A DNA stretch of 57,302 nucleotides, taken from the NCBI GenBank assembly GCA_024206335.1, contig JAAGZL010000551.1:1-57302 (forward strand), written 5' to 3'. Below, in pieces: positions 17,741 to 26,261 of the stretch; the first letter of the stretch is position 1; every line of letters begins with the position of its first letter. Both the position numbers and the translations under genes were made by a program. The notes under the pieces are model-generated. The model made no database searches. It saw only the letters and a list, made by a program, of their open reading frames with translations, and was not told the origin of the DNA. Source of the DNA: Gammaproteobacteria bacterium. GTDB lineage: Bacteria > Pseudomonadota > Gammaproteobacteria > Chromatiales > Chromatiaceae.

Positions 17741-17914
17741 GATCATTCAACTCAGCATGAGTGCTGTCTCAACCGTTATCCTGGTCAGCAACTGGCTCTT
17801 CCATTTCACGATTATCTCAAACGCCAAGATATCGAGAGGACTGTAGAGCTTTTTGCCGCACTTCTATTCAAAAAAGCCCTTCAAAGCCAAGTGGGGTTGT
17901 ATCGCGGCTTTTGA
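17741..17914 (+). pseudogene. 3' remnant of a DegT-family aminotransferase gene
   Basis: The frame with codons at 17786 reads QQLALPFHDYLKRQDIERTV, then ELF and a short tail to a TGA at 17912-17914. This closely matches the C-terminal LALPFHGHLTQSDIGKTVEL of aminotransferase 1 (12634-13767). The DNA also shares the stretch CTGGCTCTTCCATTTCA and AAAGCC at corresponding places. No start, active-site or N-terminal part is present upstream; that space holds the end of the preceding gene. It is therefore the tail of a deleted aminotransferase copy, evidence of past rearrangement. A longer overlapping frame (17761-18120) is a frame shadow of this remnant. Confidence 0.72.
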
Positions 17915-18057
17915 GTAGATGTGCGTGGTTCGGTTGTTACGCTAATGAATCAGGAGCAGGTCGTGGACCACTTAACTCTTTTGTTCTGTGGCTGGGATGC
18001 ATGCTGGCTTATTGCTGCCTTCATAGAGATGCACAATTTGGCTTTGTATCTTACTTA
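17915..18057. other. Intergenic stretch between DegT remnant and convergent glycosyltransferase
   Basis: No gene recognised. Together with 17686-17785 this separates the plus-strand island genes from the minus-strand glycosyltransferase. No clear terminator hairpin was found. Confidence 0.5.
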
Positions 18058-19932
18058 TCATGTGGTGCCTTTTTTGGGGTTTCTATGCGTATCACAATAA
18101 TCATTCCAAACAGATGTTAATGCATCCTCAAGATTATTGGTGGTGCTTATGAAATCCACAAGTGATGAGTTCATAATGTCTGCACGTAAAGACGTTCTGT
18201 TGGATGTCAGTGCTTCGGCGTTGTTAGCCAATCTTACAGCGACGTCAATGTAATCGTCTAAGTTAGTAGCAATCCAGTCTTCACGTTTAAGTTTAGATAA
18301 AACAGATGATGTGAAATTGCTTGCTAGTGACCTACCAGAGTAAGTGACAACAGGAACTCCCATCATTAATGAGTGAAATGTTGTTGTTTGTCCGCTATAG
18401 GGATAGGGGTCTAAAGCGATATCTATCTTATTAAATGCCTCTAAGAAGCGGTTTATTGATTGCCGTACCTGCAGTAGTACACGGTTTTTGGGTACATCAT
18501 GTGCGGCAAAAATGTCGTAAATATGTTCTTGCATATTCTTGTTTTCATAATCGTCGATTAGCATGCTTATCTTGGAATCTGGTACCCGGTGCAATATCTC
18601 TGCCCATGTGTCAATCATGGTTGTTGTTAGCTTTCTTAAGGAATTAAGAGAACCAAATGTAATAAATCCGTTATTTAAGCAGGGAGGTTCAGATATGTCA
18701 GGTAAATCATATATGTGATCGAACCAAAGTAGATCATTGGTGGGCAATATTTTTTCAGCGCAGCATTTTTCAATACCAGGTGTTGCGAGCGCAGAGCTAT
18801 CTCTCAACCAATAGTCCATGCTGTCTAGGCCAGTTGAAACAGGTAATCCCATCCAGGCTATCTGTATTGGTGCTGGCTTTTTTGTGAATACATCCAAACG
18901 ATTGTGAGCAGTATGATTAGATAGGTCTATTAAAATATCGATCTTGTCTTTTTTTATAGATGATTCTAATTCGTTATCTGAAAGTAGCTTGCAGTCGCGC
19001 CAATGGTCAGCGCATGACTTCAATCTGGATGTGGACTCGTCATAAATCGTGTGGTTGTAATATAAATAAGTTGAAAATCTTTTCTTTGAAATATTTTCAA
19101 GTATTGGGGTTATGTATAGAGAAATTGCATGCGAATTGAAATCGCCAGATACAAAGCCTAACCGCAATGCTCTATTCTGACTGCAGTCTACCTTGCCCTT
19201 AAACTTAAGCGTAGATTTTCTGTTTGTCTTTTTCGATATTCTTCTTACTTCTTGATGGATTATTTGTTGGTCGTCGATAGTGTGAAGTAGTTGCATTATG
19301 TAGTTAGACTTTGCTGTCGGGTAATCTGGCTCCAGCTTAAGTGCTTTTTTAAAGCACTCAAGGGATTCCTCCTGCCTGGCTTGGTTGCAAAGTGCAATTC
19401 CAAGATTTGTGTAGACTGACTCATTCTCGAAATTATTACTCAGGCAAACATCTAATGCTTCTATTGCCTCGTCAAATCGTTTGAGATATATGTACAACGC
19501 GCTGATAGAGACGTAAGCGTGATAATGGCTGCGGTTTTGTTTAATTAATTGTAGAAAGCATTGTTCTGCCAGATCATATCGTTTGGTGATGTTTGCATGG
19601 AAGTTACCTAGTAGATAGTAATAGTTATCATTGGTACAGCCAGATAGCTCTGCTGCAATAAATGCCTTTTCGGCTTCTTCATATCTTCCTTTGTTTCTTA
19701 GAGCCACTGCATGCATAAGGTGCCAGCATGGTTCTTTATCCGTGCTCGATATAGCTTGTTGTAAATGAACCAGGGCCTGGTCAGAATCGTTTAAGCGTAG
19801 CAGTGTCTCTCCGAGGGCGTATGCAATTTGAGCGTTATTTGGATTATTAGATAATGCTTTCTTTAAGTACTTGGCGGCTGCGCTCCAATTGCCCTTGTTA
19901 ATCATATTTAGTGCTTTATTATAATTTTGCAT
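18058..19932 (-). CDS. TPR-containing GT41 (OGT/SPINDLY-type) glycosyltransferase
   Basis: Protein of 624 residues. About residues 1-230 are tandem TPR helices (for example NYNKALNMINKGNWSAAAKY and LGIALCNQARQEESLECFKK). About 250-610 form the GT41 catalytic part: LGFVSGDFNSHAISLYI with the family histidine, IQIAWMGLPVSTGLDSMDYW, FITFGSLNSLRKLT, and DPYPYSGQTTTFHSLMMGVP near the nucleotide-sugar site. GT41 enzymes add a sugar to Ser/Thr of proteins in the cytoplasm. Being near flagellin and sugar-modifying genes, it is a good candidate flagellin glycosyltransferase (inference). A GAGGGA ribosome site precedes the ATG. AT-rich like the rest of the island. Confidence 0.87.
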   Translation of the reverse strand: MQNYNKALNMINKGNWSAAAKYLKKALSNNPNNAQIAYALGETLLRLNDSDQALVHLQQAISSTDKEPCWHLMHAVALRNKGRYEEAEKAFIAAELSGCTNDNYYYLLGNFHANITKRYDLAEQCFLQLIKQNRSHYHAYVSISALYIYLKRFDEAIEALDVCLSNNFENESVYTNLGIALCNQARQEESLECFKKALKLEPDYPTAKSNYIMQLLHTIDDQQIIHQEVRRISKKTNRKSTLKFKGKVDCSQNRALRLGFVSGDFNSHAISLYITPILENISKKRFSTYLYYNHTIYDESTSRLKSCADHWRDCKLLSDNELESSIKKDKIDILIDLSNHTAHNRLDVFTKKPAPIQIAWMGLPVSTGLDSMDYWLRDSSALATPGIEKCCAEKILPTNDLLWFDHIYDLPDISEPPCLNNGFITFGSLNSLRKLTTTMIDTWAEILHRVPDSKISMLIDDYENKNMQEHIYDIFAAHDVPKNRVLLQVRQSINRFLEAFNKIDIALDPYPYSGQTTTFHSLMMGVPVVTYSGRSLASNFTSSVLSKLKREDWIATNLDDYIDVAVRLANNAEALTSNRTSLRADIMNSSLVDFISTTNNLEDALTSVWNDYCDTHRNPKKGTT

Positions 19933-20325
19933 CTCAATAAATCCCTCACAACAATACTATAATTGCTTGCCTGTCGTATGTATCTGCTGCCGCCTTGCTA
20001 TGATAGCCCATTTTATGCGCCTGCTGTTAGGAGCTGATGTTCTATCTTTAGTTAATATATTAGTTATGATTATTGCTTCAAAGATGTTTGAAGGGCTTGT
20101 TATTTGTTAAGGAAAGCAAAGTAAGGTTGGCTCATCCTTGATGTTGTGTGCCGATAGCGTGAATATCGCAATAAGATGTATAGCGTATTGTTGGTTTTTG
20201 GGTTGGGATGTCCCCAAATCTATTGTGAGGCGAAAGATCCGCTAGTGGAGTGAGGGGCGGTCTGTAGTGGGCCAGATATTTTTCAGGCCTGCTCTGAATA
20301 CTATAGAACTAAGGTTAGGGTGCAT
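19933..20325. other. 393-bp intergenic region at the island edge
   Basis: No gene recognised between two minus-strand genes. It should carry the promoter of the GT41 gene near 19950-20000, but I see only weak TATAGT-like -10 candidates. AT-rich at the island side, with base composition shifting toward the chromosomal average near 20250. Confidence 0.5.
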
Positions 20326-21135
20326 TCACTTATTCAATAATAACTCAAGCACAAACTTACTTCCAAAATAGGCCATGGCCAGCACCACAAACCCCGCCAA
20401 GGTCCAGGTCAGGGCCTTCTGCCCGCGCCAGCCAAACCTGAATCGTCCCCATAGTAGGGTGCCAAACACCAACCAGGCTGCGATGGAGAGGATGGTCTTA
20501 TGCACCATGCGCTGGGCAAAGATGTCATCCAGAAAGATAAAGCCGCTGGCCAGGGCGAATGTGAGCAGGAGAAAACCCAGTCCGATCATCTCAAACAGGA
20601 GTAGTTCCATTGTTTGGAGTGGTGGCAGGGCACGGATAAAACCGCCGGGATGGCGGTGCCGCAGGTGGTGGTCCTGAATTGCAAGCAGTACCGCCTGCAC
20701 GCTGGCCAGACTGAACAGGCTGTAGGCCAGCAGGGAGATGAGTACATGTATTTTTAATCCCCAGGCTGATCCGGTGGGGAGGATATGGTCTGCTGGATAG
20801 TACAGCTCCAGGGCTAGGGCCAGGATTGCCACCGGTAGCAGCATGATGCCAAGATTTTCCACCGGCTTGGTTATGGATGAGAGCATCAATAGCAGCAGGA
20901 TGATCCACATAACCAGGGAGCCCGCGTTGAAGAACCCAAGGTTGATTCCACCCTCTATCAGGATATTCTGGGACAGTACATAGGTGTGCAGAACCACGCC
21001 AGCCAGGCCTAGTCCAATACCGGTTGCCCGGGGTGGTTTCTCACTCCCCTGGTCCTTGAATAGTCGAATGCTGATGAACAGCCAGGCTGCTGCGTAACAG
21101 GTGATAGTCAGGAATGCTGCGATTGTTGTACTCAT
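20326..21135 (-). CDS. CcsA/YpjD-like cytochrome c assembly membrane protein
   Basis: About 269 residues and largely hydrophobic, with about eight membrane segments. The segment PTGSAWGLKIHVLISLLAYS and the ASVQAVLLAIQDHHLR loop match the HemX/YpjD branch of the cytochrome c assembly family (CcmC/CcmF/CcsA fold), with conserved histidines for heme. In gammaproteobacteria this gene is commonly divergent from ffh, as here. The exact role is not settled: heme handling is presumed, and some relatives (CorE) affect magnesium efflux. ATG at 21151-21153 is an alternative start, six codons upstream; neither has a strong ribosome site. Confidence 0.87.
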   Translation of the reverse strand: MSTTIAAFLTITCYAAAWLFISIRLFKDQGSEKPPRATGIGLGLAGVVLHTYVLSQNILIEGGINLGFFNAGSLVMWIILLLLMLSSITKPVENLGIMLLPVAILALALELYYPADHILPTGSAWGLKIHVLISLLAYSLFSLASVQAVLLAIQDHHLRHRHPGGFIRALPPLQTMELLLFEMIGLGFLLLTFALASGFIFLDDIFAQRMVHKTILSIAAWLVFGTLLWGRFRFGWRGQKALTWTLAGFVVLAMAYFGSKFVLELLLNK

Positions 21136-21211
21136 ATTGGTGGATAATCGCATATTAGACCGTCGGGTGTGAAGGGGTTGCTAGGGTTGATGTAACTAAA
21201 TGGTGATTATT

Positions 21212-21291
21212 CCCCCGAGGTTGGAGTCGATTGAGCATTGGTGGTGGATAAAAGTCTCCGTGGTGAGTGTGATCGACTCCAACCCTGAGGG
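21212..21291. repeat. Long inverted repeat between divergent ypjD-like and ffh
   Basis: GGTTGGAGTCGAT at 21219-21231 is perfectly inverted as ATCGACTCCAACC at 21272-21284 (13 bp). The C-run at 21212-21216 partly matches GAGGG at 21287-21291. The arms enclose 40 bases. It could be a regulatory cruciform, a small non-autonomous element or a strong RNA hairpin. No run of T follows, so it is unlikely to be a terminator. Confidence 0.7.
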
Positions 21292-21368
21292 CCCACATCA
21301 TTATCAAGTTGGCCAACTAACCGCTATAATGATCGGCCAATCATAAAGTTCCGCGAGTAATATAGAGT

Positions 21369-22778
21369 ATGTTTGATAATCTGACAGATAGACTTGGTGG
21401 GGTGCTGGACCGCCTGCGAGGGCAGGGCCGACTCACCGAAGACAATATCAAAGACACCATGCGCGAGGTGCGTATGGCGCTGCTGGAGGCAGACGTCGCC
21501 CTGCCAGTGGTAAAGGGCTTTGTGGAGCAGGTGCGGGAGAAGGCCCTGGGCGAAGAGGTGATGAAGAGCCTCACCCCGGGACAGGTCCTGGTCAAGGTGG
21601 TAAATGATGAGCTGGTGAAGCTGATGGGTGAGGCCAATGAGAGCCTCAACCTGGCTGCCCAACCCCCGGCCGTAATCATGATGGCCGGCCTGCAGGGTTC
21701 AGGTAAGACCACCAGTGTGGCCAAGCTGGCACGCTGGCTGAAGGAGAGCCAGAAGAAGTCGGTAATGGTAGCAAGCTGTGATGTCTACCGTCCTGCAGCT
21801 ATCGACCAGTTGCAGACCCTGGCCACAGAGGTGGAGGCGGAGTTCTTCCCCAGTAGCACCGACCAGAAGCCCCAGGATATCGCTCGCAGCGCCCTTGAGC
21901 AGGCGCGTAAAAAATTCCAGGATGTGCTGATCATCGATACCGCCGGTCGTCTTCATGTAGACGAGGAGATGATGGGTGAGATCAAGGATCTGCACGCCGC
22001 CATCAACCCGGTTGAGACCCTGTTTGTAGTGGATAGCATGACCGGTCAGGACGCGGCCAATACCGCCAAGGCCTTTGATGAGGCCCTGCCTCTGACCGGC
22101 GTGATCCTCACCAAGACCGATGGTGATGCACGTGGCGGTGCTGCGCTTTCCATTCGTCAGATCACCGGCAAGCCGATCAAGTTTCTGGGTGTGGGCGAGA
22201 AGACCACCGCCCTGGAGCCATTCCACCCCGACCGCGTTGCCTCTAGAATCCTGGGGATGGGGGATGTGCTCTCCCTGGTGGAGGAGGTCTCTGCCAAGGT
22301 CGACCATAAAAAAGCTGAGAAGCTGGCCAAGAAGCTGCAGAAGGGTAAAGGCTTTGACCTGGATGACTTCAAAGAGCAGATGGAGCAGATGTCCCAGATG
22401 GGCGGGCTGAGCGCACTGATGGACAAGATGCCGGGTATGAGTAAGATCCCAGACCAGGTAAAGAATCAGGTGAATGATCGTGAGCTGATAAAGCTAATCG
22501 CCATCATCAACTCTATGACTCCGCAGGAAAAGCGTTTTCCGGCGGTAATAAAGGGGTCACGCAAACGCCGCATTGCCAACGGTTCTGGCACCCAGGTGCA
22601 GGATATCAACAAGATGCTCAAACAGTTCACCCAGATGCAGAAGATGATGAAAAAGATGAAGGGTGGCGGCATGGCCAAGATGATGCGGGGGCTCAAGGGT
22701 GGTCTCGGCCCTGGTGGTGCCGGTGGATTTGGCGGCCCTGGAGGTCCAGGCGGTCCTGGTGGGTTTCCTTTTCAATAG
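21369..22778 (+). CDS. ffh: Signal recognition particle GTPase Ffh
   Basis: SRP54 homologue, 469 residues, which binds signal sequences on ribosomes and delivers them to FtsY at the membrane. N domain: FDNLTDRLGGVLDRLRGQGR. G domain: P-loop GLQGSGKTTSVAKLA (about 107-121), DVYRPAAIDQLQ, DTAGR (about 196) and TKTDGDARGGAALS. M domain: methionine-rich MEQMSQMGGLSALMDKMPGM and a Gly/Pro/Phe-rich tail (GGFGGPGGPGGPGG). Complete with all G motifs. Confidence 0.98.
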   Translation: MFDNLTDRLGGVLDRLRGQGRLTEDNIKDTMREVRMALLEADVALPVVKGFVEQVREKALGEEVMKSLTPGQVLVKVVNDELVKLMGEANESLNLAAQPPAVIMMAGLQGSGKTTSVAKLARWLKESQKKSVMVASCDVYRPAAIDQLQTLATEVEAEFFPSSTDQKPQDIARSALEQARKKFQDVLIIDTAGRLHVDEEMMGEIKDLHAAINPVETLFVVDSMTGQDAANTAKAFDEALPLTGVILTKTDGDARGGAALSIRQITGKPIKFLGVGEKTTALEPFHPDRVASRILGMGDVLSLVEEVSAKVDHKKAEKLAKKLQKGKGFDLDDFKEQMEQMSQMGGLSALMDKMPGMSKIPDQVKNQVNDRELIKLIAIINSMTPQEKRFPAVIKGSRKRRIANGSGTQVQDINKMLKQFTQMQKMMKKMKGGGMAKMMRGLKGGLGPGGAGGFGGPGGPGGPGGFPFQ

Positions 22779-22804
22779 ATACATCAATGTGGTTTTTACT
22801 AATG

Positions 22805-22836
22805 CTGCCGGGAACGCTGCGCTTATCCCGGCCTAC
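22805..22836 (-). repeat. REP-like palindrome, copy A
   Basis: A 32-base sequence that is exactly the reverse complement of 30377-30408. The palindromic ends TCCCGGC/GCCGGGA form a 7-bp stem around a GC-rich 12-base loop. It sits just after ffh. Intergenic REP-type elements of this shape are common in gammaproteobacteria and are mobilised by RAYT transposases in some. Confidence 0.85.
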
Positions 22837-22904
22837 GGATGTCAGTCCCTGCCTGGTTGAGGTTTGAATTAGATCTTTCCAGGTAAATTCATCGATAAAA
22901 GGGC

Positions 22905-22932
22905 TTCACTTTCCAAAAAAATAGCGTAGAAT
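22905..22932 (+). promoter_or_regulatory. Candidate sigma-70 promoter of rpsP operon
   Basis: TTCACT (22905-22910) and TAGAAT (22927-22932) are separated by 16 bases, 68 bases ahead of the rpsP start. The -35 matches consensus at 4 of 6 positions and the -10 at 5 of 6. Position fits the four-gene operon, but it is only a sequence match. Confidence 0.35.
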
Positions 22933-22999
22933 GCCCGGTTTACTTGCCTCCGGCCGGTTCGGCTGGATGTGCGCGACAGAATCAATATAAGGTTGGGAC

Positions 23000-23248
23000 A
23001 TGGTAACAATTCGTCTTGCAAGGACCGGCGCTAAAAAACGTCCGTTCTATCATATAGTAGTAGCAGATAGCCGCCGTGCACGTGACGGTCGTTATATCGA
23101 ACGTGTTGGCTTTTTCAACCCTATCGCTGAGGGTGGTGAAGAGCGTCTGCGTGTTGAAAATGATCGTATCGATCACTGGATCGCACAGGGCGCCCAGCCT
23201 AGTGACCGCGTAGCCCAGTTGCTCAAGGATCAAGCCAAGGCCGCCTGA
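23000..23248 (+). CDS. rpsP: 30S ribosomal protein S16
   Basis: S16, 82 residues, the normal length. The N-terminus [20 protein letters not shown] and the following [20 protein letters not shown] block are the family signature. It binds 16S rRNA in the 5' domain and is needed for 30S assembly. First gene of rpsP-rimM-trmD-rplS. An AAGGTTGGG site precedes the ATG. Confidence 0.98.
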   Translation: MVTIRLARTGAKKRPFYHIVVADSRRARDGRYIERVGFFNPIAEGGEERLRVENDRIDHWIAQGAQPSDRVAQLLKDQAKAA

Positions 23249-23329
23249 TCAGTGGCTATTGGCACTATGGTGCCAAGTGCCGGTTTAGATGGTTGGAAGA
23301 GAGAACTGAATTGCTAGAGGGCTATCTCT

Positions 23330-23842
23330 GTGACTGCAGCAGTTAGCTCAAGGTTTGTTACCCTGGGCCGGATATCTGGCCTGTATGGTGTCAGGGGCTG
23401 GGTGAAGGTGTTTTCACACACCTCGCCGCGGACCAACATACTGGAGTATACAAACTGGTATTTAGATACCGATGACGGTTGGCAGGAGTGCCGACTGGAA
23501 ACCGGTAAGGCTCATGGTAAAGGGATCATTGCCAAGCTGAGCGGGATTGATGACAGGGATCTGGCTGCTGGCCTGATCAATACGGATATAGCTGTACCAC
23601 GTGATCAGTTGCCTGATATAGGTGAGGATAGTTACTACTGGACCGATCTTGAGGGTCTTGTGCTTCGCACCATTCACGGGGTTGAGTTGGGCAGACTGGA
23701 TCATTTGTTCGAGACCGGTTCCAACGATGTAATGGTGGTAAAGGGTGAGCGTGAACGACTGATCCCCTACACTGATGATGTAGTAAAGAGTGTGGATCTG
23801 GTTGGTAGAGTAATGACGGTGGACTGGGATCCGGAATTTTAG
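23330..23842 (+). CDS. rimM: 16S rRNA processing protein RimM
   Basis: RimM, 170 residues, assists maturation of the 30S head near S19. The N-terminal beta-barrel carries VTLGRISGLYGVRGWVKVFS, and the PRC-barrel half carries YYWTDLEGLVLRTIHGVELG and LIPYTDDVVKSVDLVGRVMT. The start chosen is GTG at 23330 since the conserved block begins within ten residues; no upstream ATG fits. Lies 81 bases after rpsP and 12 bases before trmD. Confidence 0.96.
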   Translation: MTAAVSSRFVTLGRISGLYGVRGWVKVFSHTSPRTNILEYTNWYLDTDDGWQECRLETGKAHGKGIIAKLSGIDDRDLAAGLINTDIAVPRDQLPDIGEDSYYWTDLEGLVLRTIHGVELGRLDHLFETGSNDVMVVKGERERLIPYTDDVVKSVDLVGRVMTVDWDPEF

Positions 23843-23854
23843 AGGGACGTTGAT

Positions 23855-24601
23855 ATGCGCTTCGACGTAGTGACCCTCTTCCCGGAGATGATTCAGGCCA
23901 TGGTCGGTAACGGTGTTACTGGACGGGCGTTTGACCGGGGATTGGCGCAACTGGCCACCTGGAACCCGCGTGATTACACCAGCGATCTGCATCGCACTGT
24001 GGACGATCGGCCCTATGGCGGTGGTCCGGGAATGGTGATGAAGGTGGAGCCGTTACAGGCTGCCATCAGAGATGCCAGGAAGGCGGCGGCCCCAGATACC
24101 AAGGTGGCCTATCTCACTCCCCAGGGACGGCAGATGGACCAGTCAGCGGTAACAGAGCTGGCGCAGCGGGATGGCATGATACTGATTGCCGGGCGCTACG
24201 AAGGGATAGATGAACGAATTATTGATCGTTATGTCGACGAAGAGTGGTCGATTGGCGATTATGTTTTAAGCGGTGGAGAACTCCCCGCACTGGTGTTGAT
24301 GGATGCTGTATTGCGGTTGTTGCCAGGGGTGCTTGGGGCGGCCGATTCAGCAGAGCAGGACTCTTACACAGATGGCCTGCTGGATTGCCCGCACTATACG
24401 CGGCCCGAGCTGATCGAAGCTATGCCGGTGCCAGATGTGCTTAAGAGCGGGAATCATGAAGCCATCCGCCGTTGGCGACTTCAGCAGTCGCTGGGACGTA
24501 CATGGTTACGCCGGCCCGATCTTATAGATGGGCGGGAGTTGACCAAAGAAGAGCAGTTTTTACTTGAAGAATTTATTGAGGCGCAAAATGGCGCCCGTTA
24601 A
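23855..24601 (+). CDS. trmD: tRNA (guanine-37-N1)-methyltransferase TrmD
   Basis: TrmD, 248 residues, methylates G37 next to the anticodon with SAM and prevents +1 frameshifting. Diagnostic motifs are [28 protein letters not shown] (about residue 50) and the trefoil-knot SAM site [12 protein letters not shown] plus [20 protein letters not shown]. The C-terminal [16 protein letters not shown] and the substrate-binding NHEAIRRWR are intact. Part of the rpsP operon. Confidence 0.98.
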   Translation: MRFDVVTLFPEMIQAMVGNGVTGRAFDRGLAQLATWNPRDYTSDLHRTVDDRPYGGGPGMVMKVEPLQAAIRDARKAAAPDTKVAYLTPQGRQMDQSAVTELAQRDGMILIAGRYEGIDERIIDRYVDEEWSIGDYVLSGGELPALVLMDAVLRLLPGVLGAADSAEQDSYTDGLLDCPHYTRPELIEAMPVPDVLKSGNHEAIRRWRLQQSLGRTWLRRPDLIDGRELTKEEQFLLEEFIEAQNGAR

Positions 24602-24621
24602 GATACAGGAGCAATACGACC

Positions 24622-24966
24622 ATGAGTAAGATCATCGAGGCGCTTGATGCCGAACAGATGAGCCGCGAGGTTCCGGAGTTTGGCCCTGGAGATACCGTGG
24701 TCGTCCAGGTAAAGGTGAAAGAGGGCAACCGTGAGCGTCTACAGGCATTCGAAGGCGTTGTAATCGCAAAGCGTAACCGTGGGCTGAACTCAGCCTTTAC
24801 CGTACGCAAGCTGTCACATGGAGAGGGTGTAGAGCGTACCTTCCAGACTTACAGCCAGCTGATTAATGAAATCAAGGTCACCCGCCGTGGTGATGTACGG
24901 CGCGCCAAGCTCTACTATCTGCGTGGACGCACCGGTAAGGCAGCACGTATTAAAGAGAAGATCTAG
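24622..24966 (+). CDS. rplS: 50S ribosomal protein L19
   Basis: L19, 114 residues, sits at the 30S-50S interface. The family motifs [20 protein letters not shown] and [20 protein letters not shown] are unmistakable, as is the basic C-terminus ([20 protein letters not shown]). Last gene of the operon; a strong terminator follows 30 bases later. Confidence 0.98.
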   Translation: MSKIIEALDAEQMSREVPEFGPGDTVVVQVKVKEGNRERLQAFEGVVIAKRNRGLNSAFTVRKLSHGEGVERTFQTYSQLINEIKVTRRGDVRRAKLYYLRGRTGKAARIKEKI

Positions 24967-24995
24967 GTTCTTCCTGGTTTTCTTGGCCACACAAG

Positions 24996-25027
24996 GCCAT
25001 CCAACCTCGGTTGGGTGGCTTTTTTTA
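24996..25027 (+). terminator. Rho-independent terminator of the rpsP-rplS operon
   Basis: GCCATCCAACC (24996-25006) pairs with GGTTGGGTGGC (25009-25019) through one G-T pair, around a two-base turn, followed by seven T (25020-25026). A textbook terminator; the minus-strand channel gene ends 49 bases further on. Confidence 0.92.
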
Positions 25028-25075
25028 TTGCTGTTGTTGATCCTAGGTTTATCTGTTTCGATTGCGCATGGCCCA

Positions 25076-26152
25076 CTAGGCGCTGACTTGTTCAGATGTT
25101 GTCACCGGTTTTATCTGGTGGGTCAACGGTGTATCTAGATCGATTTCAAGCTCTCTGCTGAGATCCAGGGCGGCCCGGTTGATGGCATAGCGCGATTGGA
25201 GCAGGCGGAAGACGTTAGTAATCCGGTAGACAATGCGCCAGGTCACGGCGTGATCGCCGACCTCCTTTACATAACACCTTGGTTTGGTTTCGGCGTTTAT
25301 GGCCGGCTCAATCGCAATGGCCTGCTTTACCAATTCAGTGCAAAAATTTTCAATAGTCTTGCTGCTCTCCTTGAAACCGATATTGAAGTCGACATATTGC
25401 ACCAGTCCAGCTGATGGTGAATTACTGAGTATCCTTGCTGAGTGATTGCGCAGCTTGTGGTTGGGTATGACCACAAGGTTATGGTGTTGTAGATCGCGCA
25501 GGGTGGTTTGGGTCAAGGTAGTGCGCAGGGTGATGCCCAGCAGCCCAAGTTCAGGTATTTCTATTACACTGCCGGGCTCAAAATCACCGTTGTACAGGAT
25601 AATCAAACCCTGAATGGTATCTGGCACCCATACCTCACGAGTGGCGAACAATACCACCAATAAGCCACCTACAACACTGGTGGTCTGTAGCCAGTTGGTC
25701 ACTTCCCAAATGTTAACAATCACAAGAAAGGCGAGCATATTGGCTGCAAGCAGAACCAGCAGGCCAAACATCTCCGACTGATAGGTGTAACTCTTTATCT
25801 GTTCGCCGTTGATACTACGTTCGCGACCAAAACGTTGCATCAGCCAGGCCTGGGCAAAATGTATGCAGAGGTAGGTCACAAGGAAGACCAGGCCGGTTTG
25901 GGATAACTCACGCAGGTGTGGAATCTTTACCAGGCCTGAGAGCAGATAGAGTGATAACAACCCAATATTGAGTGCGCGCAGGCCCCAGGTACGCCTGGAT
26001 TGGGCGCCGCGGTGTGGCTGCGCCGGGAAGCGGGAGATGATCTGCCCGGCAAAGGTGAGCACCAGCAAATTGAAGCCCATTGCCAGTAGATCAAAGTGGG
26101 TAAATGAGTTGAGAAAACTTTCGATAACTTCCATGGCTTGAGCATAACTCAA
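25076..26152 (-). CDS. MscS-family mechanosensitive channel
   Basis: Membrane protein of 358 residues with about five N-terminal membrane segments and the MscS soluble beta domain. The stretch TIQGLIILYNGDFEPGSVIE followed by LGLLGITLRTTLTQTTLRD and NLVVIPNHKLRNHSARILS matches the MscS core in which a pore-lining helix leads into the beta domain. Such channels open under membrane tension and release solutes on osmotic downshift. Some relatives transport small molecules, so the exact substrate is open. Its 3' end faces the rplS terminator. Confidence 0.85.
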   Translation of the reverse strand: MSYAQAMEVIESFLNSFTHFDLLAMGFNLLVLTFAGQIISRFPAQPHRGAQSRRTWGLRALNIGLLSLYLLSGLVKIPHLRELSQTGLVFLVTYLCIHFAQAWLMQRFGRERSINGEQIKSYTYQSEMFGLLVLLAANMLAFLVIVNIWEVTNWLQTTSVVGGLLVVLFATREVWVPDTIQGLIILYNGDFEPGSVIEIPELGLLGITLRTTLTQTTLRDLQHHNLVVIPNHKLRNHSARILSNSPSAGLVQYVDFNIGFKESSKTIENFCTELVKQAIAIEPAINAETKPRCYVKEVGDHAVTWRIVYRITNVFRLLQSRYAINRAALDLSRELEIDLDTPLTHQIKPVTTSEQVSA

Positions 26153-26261
26153 GGGGTGGGTGGTGCGCCAACAGTACGGTTTAATACAATCCAGCTAAAC
26201 CCCATTCATGGTGCAAAGATACAAGATAACCCTGGATTCAAGTTTGATGTATGGGGAAAGC

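Noticed and set aside
17761-18120. 119-codon plus-strand frame beside the glycosyltransferase
   Set aside because: Out of frame with the DegT remnant (17741-17914) and overlapping the end of the minus-strand glycosyltransferase gene; composition is not protein-like.
21212-21291. Terminator for ypjD-like gene or ffh
   Set aside because: It lies upstream of both divergent genes and has no T-run; a terminator there would make no sense.
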